The notes under the pieces were generated by a model, which worked only from the letters and a program-made list of their open reading frames with translations, was not told where the DNA came from and ran no database searches. This document shows, in pieces, positions 27,516-33,878 of a stretch of DNA of 56,121 nucleotides (positions are counted from its first letter, which is position 1; the number at the start of each line of letters is the position of its first letter). The stretch is taken from positions 1 through 56,121 of IMG/VR virus record IMGVR_UViG_3300046328_000525; one strand, 5' to 3'. Source of the stretch: a virus. A program made the position numbers and the translations under genes.

Positions 27516-27734
27516 TTATTCAGCGAGAGAAACAAACGCCCAGCCTCCGCCGTCGTTGGCTTGCTTTACGAACTCAAGAGTTTTGAGTGCGTGAATTGTT
27601 GTTTCCTGAACCATGGCTGTGAGTTGCTCCTCTGTAAGAGAAATAAGAGCAGGCAGAAGATTTGCAGGCAACTTGTCAATGTTGATTTCTGCAAGGAAAG
27701 TAACTGTGTGTGGAACTGTGATGATGTTTGACAT
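27516..27734 (-). CDS. Hypothetical protein, 72 aa
   Basis: Leader CAACGAAAGGC before ATG 27734. A strand (TVPHTVTFLAEINIDKLPAN) followed by a long helix (LISLTEEQLTAMVQETTIHA) and a Gly-rich end. Unrecognised. Confidence 0.55.
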   Translation of the reverse strand: MSNIITVPHTVTFLAEINIDKLPANLLPALISLTEEQLTAMVQETTIHALKTLEFVKQANDGGGWAFVSLAE

Positions 27735-27763
27735 GTCATGCCTTTCGTTGTTGGTATGAGAGT

Positions 27764-27838
27764 ATTATAGCTTATAGGTCTGACACAAACCTATAAAACC
27801 TCGGCGTGTCGGAATTATTTTATGTGATAAAGCTCACA
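27764..27838 (-). promoter_or_regulatory. Leftward promoter with perfect CRP-consensus site
   Basis: Minus strand: GTGTCA (27781-27786), 11 nt, TATAAT (27764-27769). TGTGATAAAGCTCACA at 27823-27838 is an exact TGTGA-N6-TCACA, centred 66.5 bp from the -10 end. Confidence 0.8.
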
Positions 27839-27931
27839 AATTCCAGGCGTATTTTTGACTTGACGTAATTGATCTTATGCCCCCGCACCTAGGTACGGGA
27901 CCTGCCGCCTTTTGTCAAGGCGACACGCCGT
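27839..27931. other. Noncoding intergenic cassette
   Basis: TTCCAGGCG, TTGACTTGACG, a C-run hairpin region (27879-27896) and TTTTGTCAAGGCGACACGCCG (27910-27930). An inverted copy CGGCGTGTC lies at 27802-27810, so the cassette is bounded by inverted GACACGCCG motifs. Confidence 0.5.
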
Positions 27932-28030
27932 CTAACTGGATTTTATCCATAAATAAATTGAGAATCCTATCGGTGAGACTAGGGCAAAAATTAGCCCTAG
28001 CCCCAACACGGCCCCTATAAAGTCATACAT
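27932..28030 (-). CDS. Single-pass membrane micro-protein, 32 aa
   Basis: ATG 28030 overlaps the upstream stop (TAATG). IGAVLGLGLIFALVSPIGFS is one transmembrane helix, followed by a short basic tail. Likely coupled to the gene at 28030. Confidence 0.5.
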   Translation of the reverse strand: MYDFIGAVLGLGLIFALVSPIGFSIYLWIKSS

Positions 28031-28245
28031 TAATCTAACACGCTCCAATACTCCATGCCTAGTTCATCGGCAACATATCGAGGGACATCGCTCCACACTG
28101 TTTCGTTGTAGAAATATTTAGGGCGGGCACCCGTGAGGGTTACTTTAAAAAATATGTCATCGTTTTGATCTTGATGAATAGTTACCTTTTCATCAGTGAA
28201 GACATTAAACCATTTAGCCGAACTTACTGGAGGATGCTTAGCCAT
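28030..28245 (-). CDS. Hypothetical protein, 71 aa
   Basis: Overlaps both neighbours as TAATG. Beta-rich, aromatic (DDIFFKVTLTGARPKYFYNE), no motif. Unrecognised. Confidence 0.55.
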   Translation of the reverse strand: MAKHPPVSSAKWFNVFTDEKVTIHQDQNDDIFFKVTLTGARPKYFYNETVWSDVPRYVADELGMEYWSVLD

Positions 28246-28382
28246 TATTCATTCACCCATTCTAAATCAGACATGCCATCAACGCATGCACACGGATTAA
28301 TTTCTAGCCAGCCGTCATTATCAAACACGAACGCAACATCTCCGCAATCGTTGCAGAGGCTTGCTATTACATCCTTTAGCAT
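28245..28382 (-). CDS. Cys-containing hypothetical protein, 45 aa
   Basis: ATG 28382 overlaps the upstream stop. CNDC near residue 9 and CAC near 31 form a putative metal site in a short, acidic protein. Unrecognised. Confidence 0.5.
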   Translation of the reverse strand: MLKDVIASLCNDCGDVAFVFDNDGWLEINPCACVDGMSDLEWVNE

Positions 28383-28567
28383 TATTTAACCGCCTTCATA
28401 TTGTAGTTGCTTGCTTCATGGAATCGGGTTACATCAAATCGAGGATTATCTTTTGCAAACATCTCCGCAAAATCTGTTACAACTTTTGTAAATAATGCGG
28501 GATGAGTTTTGTTGCTCATATAATTAAGAATTTCTGCAGTTGCTACATAATCTTTTCGAGTCATCAT
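28382..28567 (-). CDS. Hypothetical protein, 61 aa; matches C-terminal half of the 2404 protein
   Basis: AEMFAKDNPRFDVTRFHEAS aligns with AKLFSQDNIRFDHVRFFKAT in the 152-aa protein at 2404. ATG 28567 overlaps the stop of the next upstream gene, which matches the other half. The initial helix (VATAEILNYMSNKTHPALFT) also aligns. Function unknown. Confidence 0.6.
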   Translation of the reverse strand: MMTRKDYVATAEILNYMSNKTHPALFTKVVTDFAEMFAKDNPRFDVTRFHEASNYNMKAVK

Positions 28568-28773
28568 TATTTAATTACTACCCTTCCATCTCTGTAAAAT
28601 ACTTTTGTGTAACACTTTCCTGTTGGTGTGTAAAGATTAACTGTTGAGTATTCATTAGCTAATCCCCAATCCTTGAACATAAAGAAATTTTCCCATGCCG
28701 CATATTCCATTTCGTACGTGGCTGACCAATGAGGACTTTCCTCATAGTCATATTGGCAAGTTAGTTTGTACAT
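28567..28773 (-). CDS. Hypothetical protein, 68 aa; matches N-terminal half of the 2404 protein
   Basis: AWENFFMFKDWGLANEYSTV then NLYTPTGK aligns with the first half of the 2404 protein. Follows the CAACGAAAGGAAA leader. Together with the gene at 28382 it forms a split copy of that protein. Confidence 0.6.
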   Translation of the reverse strand: MYKLTCQYDYEESPHWSATYEMEYAAWENFFMFKDWGLANEYSTVNLYTPTGKCYTKVFYRDGRVVIK

Positions 28774-28802
28774 AGTTTTCCTTTCGTTGTTTGAATAATT
28801 GT

Positions 28803-28825
28803 ATTATAGCGGAGCCCACCGACAA
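28803..28825 (-). promoter_or_regulatory. Leftward TTGTC-11-TANNNT promoter
   Basis: Minus strand: TTGTCG (28820-28825), 11 nt, TATAAT (28803-28808), leader CAACGAAAGG, ATG 28773. It starts directly after the upstream stop codon. Confidence 0.7.
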
Positions 28826-29041
28826 TTAGTCGGAGGACACGCAGACGGTTGCCCAGAAATCTTCATGAAGAAATTTTCCGTCATATGTAGGGCGGACACG
28901 GATACGATAAGCCTCAGAGCCTACATAGAATAAATCAGGGGCATGGTTAGCCTCTTGAATAATGCCCGCAAGATTACGGGACTTTGAAGAATAGAACTTG
29001 CCAACTAGTAGTTGGTCAATAGAGTAATTTAGTGCTGACAT
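28826..29041 (-). CDS. Hypothetical protein, 71 aa
   Basis: Leader AACGAAAGGC before ATG 29041. Soluble, mixed alpha/beta (LVGKFYSSKSRNLAGIIQEA ... AYRIRVRPTYDG). Unrecognised. Confidence 0.55.
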   Translation of the reverse strand: MSALNYSIDQLLVGKFYSSKSRNLAGIIQEANHAPDLFYVGSEAYRIRVRPTYDGKFLHEDFWATVCVSSD

Positions 29042-29073
29042 GGTGTCTGCCTTTCGTTTGTTTGTATATGGAT

Positions 29074-29160
29074 ATTATAGCGTAGGGGACTGACATTTAT
29101 GACATTACTAGCCAGTAAATCCAAATAATGAGACGCTCAGCCTATGTGATATAGACCACA
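29074..29160 (-). promoter_or_regulatory. Leftward promoter with CRP-type site
   Basis: Minus strand: ATGTCA (29091-29096), 11 nt, TATAAT (29074-29079). TGTGATATAGACCACA at 29145-29160, centred 78.5 bp from the -10 end. Confidence 0.75.
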
Positions 29161-29292
29161 AAAAATGTCCAAATTGTCTGTCAAATCGACACGCCGCATT
29201 TTCAGGGAATTTTATGGTCATACTTAAATATGACTGGTCCCCCATGCTTTTTGTGGGCGGATCGACTTTTGTCAAGGCGACACGCCGTTAGG
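29161..29292. other. Noncoding intergenic cassette with two GACACGCCG motifs
   Basis: TGTCAAATCGACACGCCG (29179-29196), TTTTCAGGG, a C-run/G-run segment (29238-29260) and TTTTGTCAAGGCGACACGCCG (29267-29287). No ORF. Confidence 0.5.
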
Positions 29293-29415
29293 CTAGTGTG
29301 ATTCTTGCCACATCTCCCGCATATCTGCGATTACCTCACGCCCTACTATGCGCCCCATATATAGGGCGGGGATAGCGATAGACATCTGCACAATAGTAGT
29401 TAGGAATCTAGTCAT
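29293..29415 (-). CDS. Hypothetical protein, 40 aa
   Basis: ATG 29415 with CGAAAGAGAG upstream. Helical, with a hydrophobic N-terminal half (FLTTIVQMSIAIPALYM) and a polar end. Possible membrane peptide. Confidence 0.5.
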   Translation of the reverse strand: MTRFLTTIVQMSIAIPALYMGRIVGREVIADMREMWQESH

Positions 29416-29568
29416 TTACTTTACTCTCTTTCGTTTGATTACTTTATAGATTATAGCGGACACTACCGACAAGGCGAGTAGTTCCCATGAGATAGCGATA
29501 TAGCATAGGGCTGTATCTAACATGAACCCATACGATCCTATTTCTAGTGTAAAGAATCCCTCGCTCAT
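29416..29568 (-). CDS. Membrane protein, 50 aa
   Basis: ATG 29568 (MSEGFF) follows GGAGAT; an earlier in-frame start lies in the upstream gene. One strong transmembrane stretch (CYIAISWELLALSVVSAIIY) and a KRKR-rich tail, so N-out/C-in is likely. The leftward promoter at 29450 lies within it. Confidence 0.5.
   Translation of the reverse strand: MSEGFFTLEIGSYGFMLDTALCYIAISWELLALSVVSAIIYKVIKRKRVK
29450..29472 (-). promoter_or_regulatory. Leftward TTGTC-11-TANNNT promoter inside a CDS
   Basis: Minus strand: TTGTCG (29467-29472), 11 nt, TATAAT (29450-29455), leader CAAACGAAAGAGAG, ATG 29415. Confidence 0.65.
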
Positions 29569-29714
29569 GCGTTTATCTCCATTTCTGTTTTGTGTGCGTA
29601 TCCATTGCTCGCACATTCGTAGCAATACTTTTCGGTTGGTAGTCCTAAGAGGAAAGCATCTACGCCACTATATACCAATTCGGTAGAGTCGCATATATCT
29701 ACATTACATTTCAT
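29565..29714 (-). CDS. Zinc-ribbon-like protein, 49 aa
   Basis: CNVDIC near residues 3-8 and CYEC near 32-35 suggest a treble-clef/zinc-ribbon site. TGA overlaps the next ATG. Unrecognised. Confidence 0.5.
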   Translation of the reverse strand: MKCNVDICDSTELVYSGVDAFLLGLPTEKYCYECASNGYAHKTEMEINA

Positions 29715-29779
29715 AGAAAGAAATACCCCGCTATCGCTACTAGTACCAATACAATCGCATTAACATCTGAGGTGCTCAT
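29711..29779 (-). CDS. Membrane micro-protein, 22 aa
   Basis: ATG 29779 overlaps the upstream stop (TAATG), and its own TGA overlaps the next ATG. Nearly all of it is one hydrophobic helix (NAIVLVLVAIAGYFFL). Support is contextual only. Confidence 0.35.
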   Translation of the reverse strand: MSTSDVNAIVLVLVAIAGYFFL

Positions 29780-29973
29780 TAGTTATCTCCAAACATTGCT
29801 AGAACCATATCAACTTGCTCATCTGATAGGTGTTCGATTTCAATAGCATCTGCAAAACCGAATGGGTCTGCATCTTCTGACTCTACATCTTCAATGTATG
29901 CATCTTGCACATCATCTTGAATAGTAGCGTACTTATCGAATGTGTTTGAATCGAATCCGTATGTGTATGTCAT
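29779..29973 (-). CDS. Acidic protein, 64 aa
   Basis: Very acidic (DDVQDAYIEDVESEDADPFG), ending in a helix (EHLSDEQVDMVLAMF). DNA-mimic or inhibitor peptides look like this, but that is only a guess. Leader with CGAAAGAAG upstream of ATG 29973. Confidence 0.55.
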   Translation of the reverse strand: MTYTYGFDSNTFDKYATIQDDVQDAYIEDVESEDADPFGFADAIEIEHLSDEQVDMVLAMFGDN

Positions 29974-30008
29974 TTTGTTTCTTCTTTCGTTAGTAGTTCA
30001 ATAAGATA

Positions 30009-30063
30009 AAGGTAGCGGATAGGTCTGACAATTGCAAGCCCATAGGGTGTGGTGTTGGTCACA
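30009..30063 (-). promoter_or_regulatory. Leftward promoter with CRP-type site
   Basis: Minus strand: TTGTCA (30026-30031), 11 nt, TACCTT (30009-30014). TGTGGTGTTGGTCACA at 30048-30063, centred 46.5 bp from the -10 end. Confidence 0.65.
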
Positions 30064-30064
30064 C

Positions 30065-30241
30065 CTAGTACATCTGTGTAGTTAGTACTATGCGACGCTC
30101 ATTGCGTGTCGCTATGTTTTTCTTAGCGATAGGGAAAGGTAGTTTATAGAGCGATACATGTGTATCGGTTTCGATAGTTACTACACCCTCAAGAAACTTA
30201 CCATTCTTCATGGTGATTTCTGTCCAATTCTTGCTAGTCAT
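30065..30241 (-). CDS. Hypothetical protein, 58 aa
   Basis: ATG 30241 overlaps the upstream stop (TAATG). Small beta-rich protein (NWTEITMKNGKFLEGVVTIE) with a basic C-terminus. Unrecognised. Confidence 0.5.
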   Translation of the reverse strand: MTSKNWTEITMKNGKFLEGVVTIETDTHVSLYKLPFPIAKKNIATRNERRIVLTTQMY

Positions 30242-30417
30242 TATTTGACCTCCTTAGCATTGAGAGCCTTTTGAATCTCACGAACATTTTGTAACCATGG
30301 TGTATTGGCTACGATAGCCTCATGGCGTAGGCGGTTACGCTCTTGCTGTGCTTGAGCGAAAGCCTTGAAATATTCATGAGTGTTGCGGTCTCTATCCGCT
30401 TGTGTTAGTTGAGTCAT
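30241..30417 (-). CDS. Hypothetical protein, 58 aa
   Basis: ATG 30417 (MTQLTQAD) follows AGAAAGGGG; the frame continues upstream through the promoter but is not coding there. Helical, Gln/Arg-rich (AFAQAQQERNRLRHEAIVAN). First gene of the leftward block. Confidence 0.55.
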   Translation of the reverse strand: MTQLTQADRDRNTHEYFKAFAQAQQERNRLRHEAIVANTPWLQNVREIQKALNAKEVK

Positions 30418-30458
30418 TTTGTGACCCCTTTCTTTTGTTTGTTTAACTTTATATATAA

Positions 30459-30544
30459 AGCTTAACACGGGGGTCTGACAAATATCAAGTCGCAAAACGG
30501 ACATTAGAGACATTTCCAAAAGAAAGTGTGTGATATAGGTAACA
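30459..30544 (-). promoter_or_regulatory. First leftward promoter with CRP-type site
   Basis: Minus strand: TTGTCA (30476-30481), 11 nt, TAAGCT (30459-30464). TGTGATATAGGTAACA at 30529-30544, centred 77.5 bp from the -10 end. AAAACGGACATT occurs twice in this divergent region (from 30494 and from 30576). Confidence 0.6.
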
Positions 30545-30670
30545 TTGACCAGTCATATGGGCGGACTATCGGACAAAACGGACATTGTTATATGTGTGTA
30601 TCATACAAATAAAAATCCTATTAACATTTTGTCAAAATCGAAATAGCAGTCGACTAGAATATATAGGCGG

Positions 30671-30682
30671 TATACTTAGAAT
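30671..30682 (+). promoter_or_regulatory. Leaderless-type promoter -10 box
   Basis: TATACT 30671-30676, 6 nt, ATG 30683. Preceded by GCAGTCGACTAGAAT (30646-30660), a motif that recurs at 32642 and 37750. Confidence 0.6.
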
Positions 30683-31495
30683 ATGAATACCAAGCCAATA
30701 GAGTACTTTAATATGCAGGACCTGGAAACAAACATCAAATACTTTGGAGATAAGTTCAAAGAGGACGGAATCCTAGTTTTCAGAAATGCTAATTTAAACG
30801 AAGCAGATCAAAGGCGGGTACAAGAAATTTTCGGGGACTACTTTGGAATCTTTCCAAATAGCCAAGAGAGCTTTGATCAACTATACATAGAAAACCATAC
30901 TGCACTACTGGAAAATAACGTATCTGGTGATCAATTGATGCTCGGTTGGCATATGGAACATTTGTATATGTCTAATCCAATAGTGGTTGGTTTCTGGAAC
31001 ATGTACAAATTTTTGGCGGATTCAAATACTGGTAAAACATTCTTTTACGATTCTAGGACGCTATATAAGCTAATTCCAGATGACTGGAAAGACTTCTTGG
31101 CGTCATGTGTAATCGATGCTTCTCTAAATGTAAATGTCTTGGACGATACTAATCACACTTCAGCAATTTCCAGACATTGGCTGACAAATGACTATATGAT
31201 ACGTATTCCTCTACATGACATAGGTGATGATCCTAATCCTTTAGTTTACTTTGCGGGACTTCCCGCCTCTAATGAACAGAAGGATCAATATGAAGAAATT
31301 ACAAAAGGAATTAAGGAGCTTCTACTCGGCGACACTTTTCGCACTTTTGAGCATAAGTGGAAACAGGGCGATTTAGTAATAGTTGATATACATTCTATGC
31401 TACATGCTGTATCAGGAGGATTTGATCCAGCTGATAGAGAATTTAGAGGAATGTGGTCTTACGCAGAAAAATTCATAAAGCCTATAGGAGTATAA
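30683..31495 (+). CDS. TauD/clavaminate-synthase-like 2OG oxygenase with HxE triad, 270 aa
   Basis: The core includes DGILVFRNANL, the metal motif H90-M-E92 (GWHMEHLY), GKTFFYDSR, KQGDLVIVDIHSMLHAVSGG with distal H241, and an Arg pair (R252/R255) near DREFRGMW for 2OG. Glu replaces the usual Asp of HxD; clavaminate synthase, VioC and AsnO, which oxidise free or tethered amino acids, also use HxE. A role in modifying an amino acid or peptide is therefore an attractive inference. Leaderless start; tandem with a close paralogue. Confidence 0.85.
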   Translation: MNTKPIEYFNMQDLETNIKYFGDKFKEDGILVFRNANLNEADQRRVQEIFGDYFGIFPNSQESFDQLYIENHTALLENNVSGDQLMLGWHMEHLYMSNPIVVGFWNMYKFLADSNTGKTFFYDSRTLYKLIPDDWKDFLASCVIDASLNVNVLDDTNHTSAISRHWLTNDYMIRIPLHDIGDDPNPLVYFAGLPASNEQKDQYEEITKGIKELLLGDTFRTFEHKWKQGDLVIVDIHSMLHAVSGGFDPADREFRGMWSYAEKFIKPIGV

Positions 31496-31502
31496 TTATA
31501 CT
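31491..31502 (+). promoter_or_regulatory. Leaderless-type promoter -10 box overlapping a stop codon
   Basis: Perfect TATAAT 31491-31496 overlaps the TAA of the first TauD-like gene, then 6 nt, then ATG 31503. Confidence 0.6.
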
Positions 31503-32309
31503 ATGATAAATACAGAGCCGATAGAATTTACAAGCATTGAAGAGATTGCAGCAAATTCCAATTTTTACTTTGATAGGTTTAAAAAGGACGGCATTCTAGT
31601 TTTTAGAAATGCCAATCTTACAATAGAGCAGCAAGAAGAGCTGCAGCTAAAAATGGCTGATGCCTTTAACTACTATCCCAACATACACGATCTAACTGGG
31701 CATTATGTGGAAGACCATTCAATGTCAATACCAAAAAATGCGGGTCCAGATGAGATAATGTTGGATTGGCATATTGAGCATGTATATCTAGAGAATCCAA
31801 TCGTTCTAGGAATATGGAACATGCATGTGTTTAACACAGACCCTGAAAATGGCAAAACATATTTTTATGATTCTAGAATATTATATGACAAACTTCCAGT
31901 TGAGTGGAAAGAGTTTTTGTCTTCATGCATTATTGACGGAGCTACAAATAGCGATCCACTAGGTAGCGTTAAATATACAAAGCCTATAATGCCACATTGG
32001 TTAGATAAAAGACCAACCATAAGAATTGCTGTAGGAAAACAAGAAAGCAGTATCGATATACTTAAACGAGTAAATGATCGTCCACCTACAACTAAAGATC
32101 ATAGAATGTATTCTGAGATTACAGCTAAAATTAAAGAAATCTTAGATAACGATACTGATAACAGAATTGTTCACAGATGGCAAGTAGGGGATATAGTAAT
32201 TCCAGATATGTTTACTATGGTTCATTCTGTTACAGGTGGATTTAAAAAAGAAGATCGTGTATTTACTGGTATGTGGTCTTTCCCAGATAAATATATTCCA
32301 CGGTCTTGA
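31503..32309 (+). CDS. TauD/clavaminate-synthase-like 2OG oxygenase, paralogue, 268 aa
   Basis: Same layout as the previous gene: KDGILVFRNANL, H90-I-E92 (DWHIEHVY), GKTYFYDSR, VGDIVIPDMFTMVHSVTGG with H241, DRVFTGMW. The second Arg of the first paralogue is Thr here, so R252 is the better candidate for 2OG binding. The pair arose by tandem duplication and has diverged, which suggests two substrates or a heteromer. Confidence 0.85.
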   Translation: MINTEPIEFTSIEEIAANSNFYFDRFKKDGILVFRNANLTIEQQEELQLKMADAFNYYPNIHDLTGHYVEDHSMSIPKNAGPDEIMLDWHIEHVYLENPIVLGIWNMHVFNTDPENGKTYFYDSRILYDKLPVEWKEFLSSCIIDGATNSDPLGSVKYTKPIMPHWLDKRPTIRIAVGKQESSIDILKRVNDRPPTTKDHRMYSEITAKIKEILDNDTDNRIVHRWQVGDIVIPDMFTMVHSVTGGFKKEDRVFTGMWSFPDKYIPRS

Positions 32310-32335
32310 CCTATTAAAATTCTTAATGTTATACT
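32306..32335 (+). promoter_or_regulatory. Promoter with no ORF behind it
   Basis: TTGACC 32306-32311, 18-nt spacer, TATACT 32330-32335. The predicted transcript starts near 32342 and runs into about 330 nt without a gene. Confidence 0.6.
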
Positions 32336-32341
32336 AAAGAC

Positions 32342-32541
32342 CTTGGACAGTTTTCGGAGATAATATCAAGGGGTTAAACTCCAAGTGCGATGATGACGGA
32401 AGTGTGTAAATACACTATCAAAGAGTAACATTACTTTCAGATTTTAGCTATGGCCACTATGGTTCAACCGATGAATTGCGATCTTATAAATTGACAATTT
32501 CGGGGTTCTTTTCAGTTTTTTATCTTTAAAAAACTTGAAGG
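32342..32541 (+). ncRNA. Candidate noncoding RNA, about 200 nt
   Basis: No ORF of note between 32310 and 32669. A promoter lies at the left edge. CTTGGA near 32342 can pair with TCCAAG near 32380, and a long A/T hairpin (TTCAGTTTTTTA-TCTT-TAAAAAACTTGAA, about 32511-32539) lies near 200 nt, where it could end the RNA. The rest, to 32641, is AT-rich with nothing else visible. Confidence 0.4.
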
Positions 32542-32669
32542 GGTATAGGGGTTGTATGCTCTAAATCTGGAAGTATGTTATAAAAGATAAAAGAGTAAAT
32601 ACAAAAATAAAATTACATTAACATTATAAAAGATCTAAAAAGCAGTCAACTAGAATAATAGGAGATATT

Positions 32670-32747
32670 ATGAAGACAATAATTTGGGTGGGAGTCGTAG
32701 CAATCCTAGTACATATATGTGGCATAGCCATTTATATACTAAACTAG
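32670..32747 (+). CDS. Membrane micro-protein, 25 aa
   Basis: AGGAGAT at 32660-32666 is well placed for ATG 32670. One transmembrane helix (IIWVGVVAILVHICGIAIYI). The TAG stop (32745-32747) shares its last G with the first base of tRNA-Ile. A TAGAAT at 32651-32656 could be its -10. Confidence 0.5.
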   Translation: MKTIIWVGVVAILVHICGIAIYILN

Positions 32748-32821
32748 GACCTATAGCTTAATCTGGTTAAAGCGCTTGTCTTATATACAAGTGAATCTCG
32801 GTTCAAATCCGAGTGGGTCTA
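32747..32821 (+). tRNA. tRNA-Ile (TAT)
   Basis: Acceptor GGACCTA/TGGGTCT (first pair G-U), anticodon stem CTTGT/ACAAG, loop CTTATAT with anticodon TAT reading AUA. Only CA follows the discriminator A. AUA is a common codon in this AT-rich phage, and most bacteria read it with a modified CAT tRNA instead. Confidence 0.88.
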
Positions 32822-33394
32822 CAATTTAAAATCATCTACATCTGAAAGTCTTAAATCAGAAAAAGACGGGAACTGTGAAATTAAATTCTCTCTTACGCAA
32901 TAGGCATTAAAATCACTAGAGAATTTAATCAATCCTCGATCAATATGCCAAGCGTAATCTGAGAGCATATCTGCAAAATACCGCATCTTCTCTGGATTAA
33001 TACTATATGCTTGAGTTCCTGAGCCATTAACATATCTGGACCAATATGAATTTATATCTTCTAGCTTTGGTGATAATGATCCTAAATAGAAGATATCAGC
33101 GTTTTCTGGTAATTCCCGCATCTTATCTCCAAATTTTTCACTAAACCCGTCGACAAATAGAGCATCATCTTCTAATATAAGTATATTTTGTCCTATATGT
33201 CCGTTTATTACGGCTAAATGACTTTTTAGACATGCCATATATGGCTCAATATGGAGCTCTTTAGCGTCGAATGCACTAAAGCGCTCATATTTTATATCTA
33301 ACTGCTTAAGTTGTGCATCTAATCGAGACATTCTATCTTGTCTCCGATCTAGATTTATGACTATAACTTTATCGAAGTACTCATTCACATGCAT
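32819..33394 (-). CDS. Glycosyltransferase family 25-like protein, 191 aa
   Basis: VIVINLDRRQDR at the N-terminus, FSAFDAKEL, then ILILEDDALF (the EDD metal motif near residue 73), and DIFYLGSLSP further on, the arrangement of GT25/LPS-type glycosyltransferases. Cytoplasmic. The stop codon lies inside the tRNA-Ile 3' end on the opposite strand. Could glycosylate a phage or host surface structure, in keeping with the neighbouring oxygenases. Confidence 0.85.
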   Translation of the reverse strand: MHVNEYFDKVIVINLDRRQDRMSRLDAQLKQLDIKYERFSAFDAKELHIEPYMACLKSHLAVINGHIGQNILILEDDALFVDGFSEKFGDKMRELPENADIFYLGSLSPKLEDINSYWSRYVNGSGTQAYSINPEKMRYFADMLSDYAWHIDRGLIKFSSDFNAYCVRENLISQFPSFSDLRLSDVDDFKL

Positions 33395-33458
33395 TTGGTA
33401 TCTGCCAATCTTTTTAGAATATGCCTTTAAGGGCCTTCTGAGCCGTTTTAACGGACTT

Positions 33459-33617
33459 TTAGCCTTGCTTTGACAACCATAGTCGTCTGATGGCTCTAAA
33501 TGGCCTCATAAATATTTTTTCAACTCTTTTTTCAATTTTGTATGCGCCCATTTCTTGTCTGCTGCGCTTTACAAAATCTGGGGTAAACATTAATTCTTTA
33601 AAGTGATGTCTTGTCAT
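33459..33617 (-). CDS. Basic hypothetical protein, 52 aa
   Basis: ATG 33617 follows AGGAGAGAG and lies within the end of the upstream gene in another frame. Very basic helical sequence (VKRSRQEMGAYKIEKRVEKI ... RAIRRLWLSKQG). Could bind nucleic acid or membranes. Confidence 0.45.
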   Translation of the reverse strand: MTRHHFKELMFTPDFVKRSRQEMGAYKIEKRVEKIFMRPFRAIRRLWLSKQG

Positions 33618-33801
33618 CTCTCTCCTGTGATCTTACAAGGTGCAAATCGTCTAAAATACGCTCTAGAAATTCCTGCCCTTGTTCCTGTGTAAGAAGAAGG
33701 GCATATTCATTATTTAACCAATGTGCAGTCTCAGCTCTATCCTCAGAATATCGAAGCTCATTTGCTCTCATAAATATTTCATCTCTTAGTGTGTAATCCA
33801 T
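33598..33801 (-). CDS. Hypothetical protein, 67 aa
   Basis: Leaderless start (minus-strand TATAAT, 6 nt, ATG 33801). Acidic helical protein (DEIFMRANELRYSEDRAETA ... GQEFLERILDDLHLV). Unrecognised. Confidence 0.55.
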   Translation of the reverse strand: MDYTLRDEIFMRANELRYSEDRAETAHWLNNEYALLLTQEQGQEFLERILDDLHLVRSQERDDKTSL

Positions 33802-33807
33802 TTATCT

Positions 33808-33813
33808 ATTATA
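33808..33813 (-). promoter_or_regulatory. Leaderless-type promoter -10 box (minus strand)
   Basis: The complement reads TATAAT, exactly 6 nt before ATG 33801. Confidence 0.6.
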
Positions 33814-33878
33814 TCAAAATTGTTCTTCTACCGTCGGCGCACTTGCACTTCGTTTTCGCACCATATTAGTCAAAATGT

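Noticed and set aside
32508-32541. Definite terminator
   Set aside because: The hairpin is almost pure A/T and is followed by GGGG rather than T residues, so it is kept only as part of a possible ncRNA.
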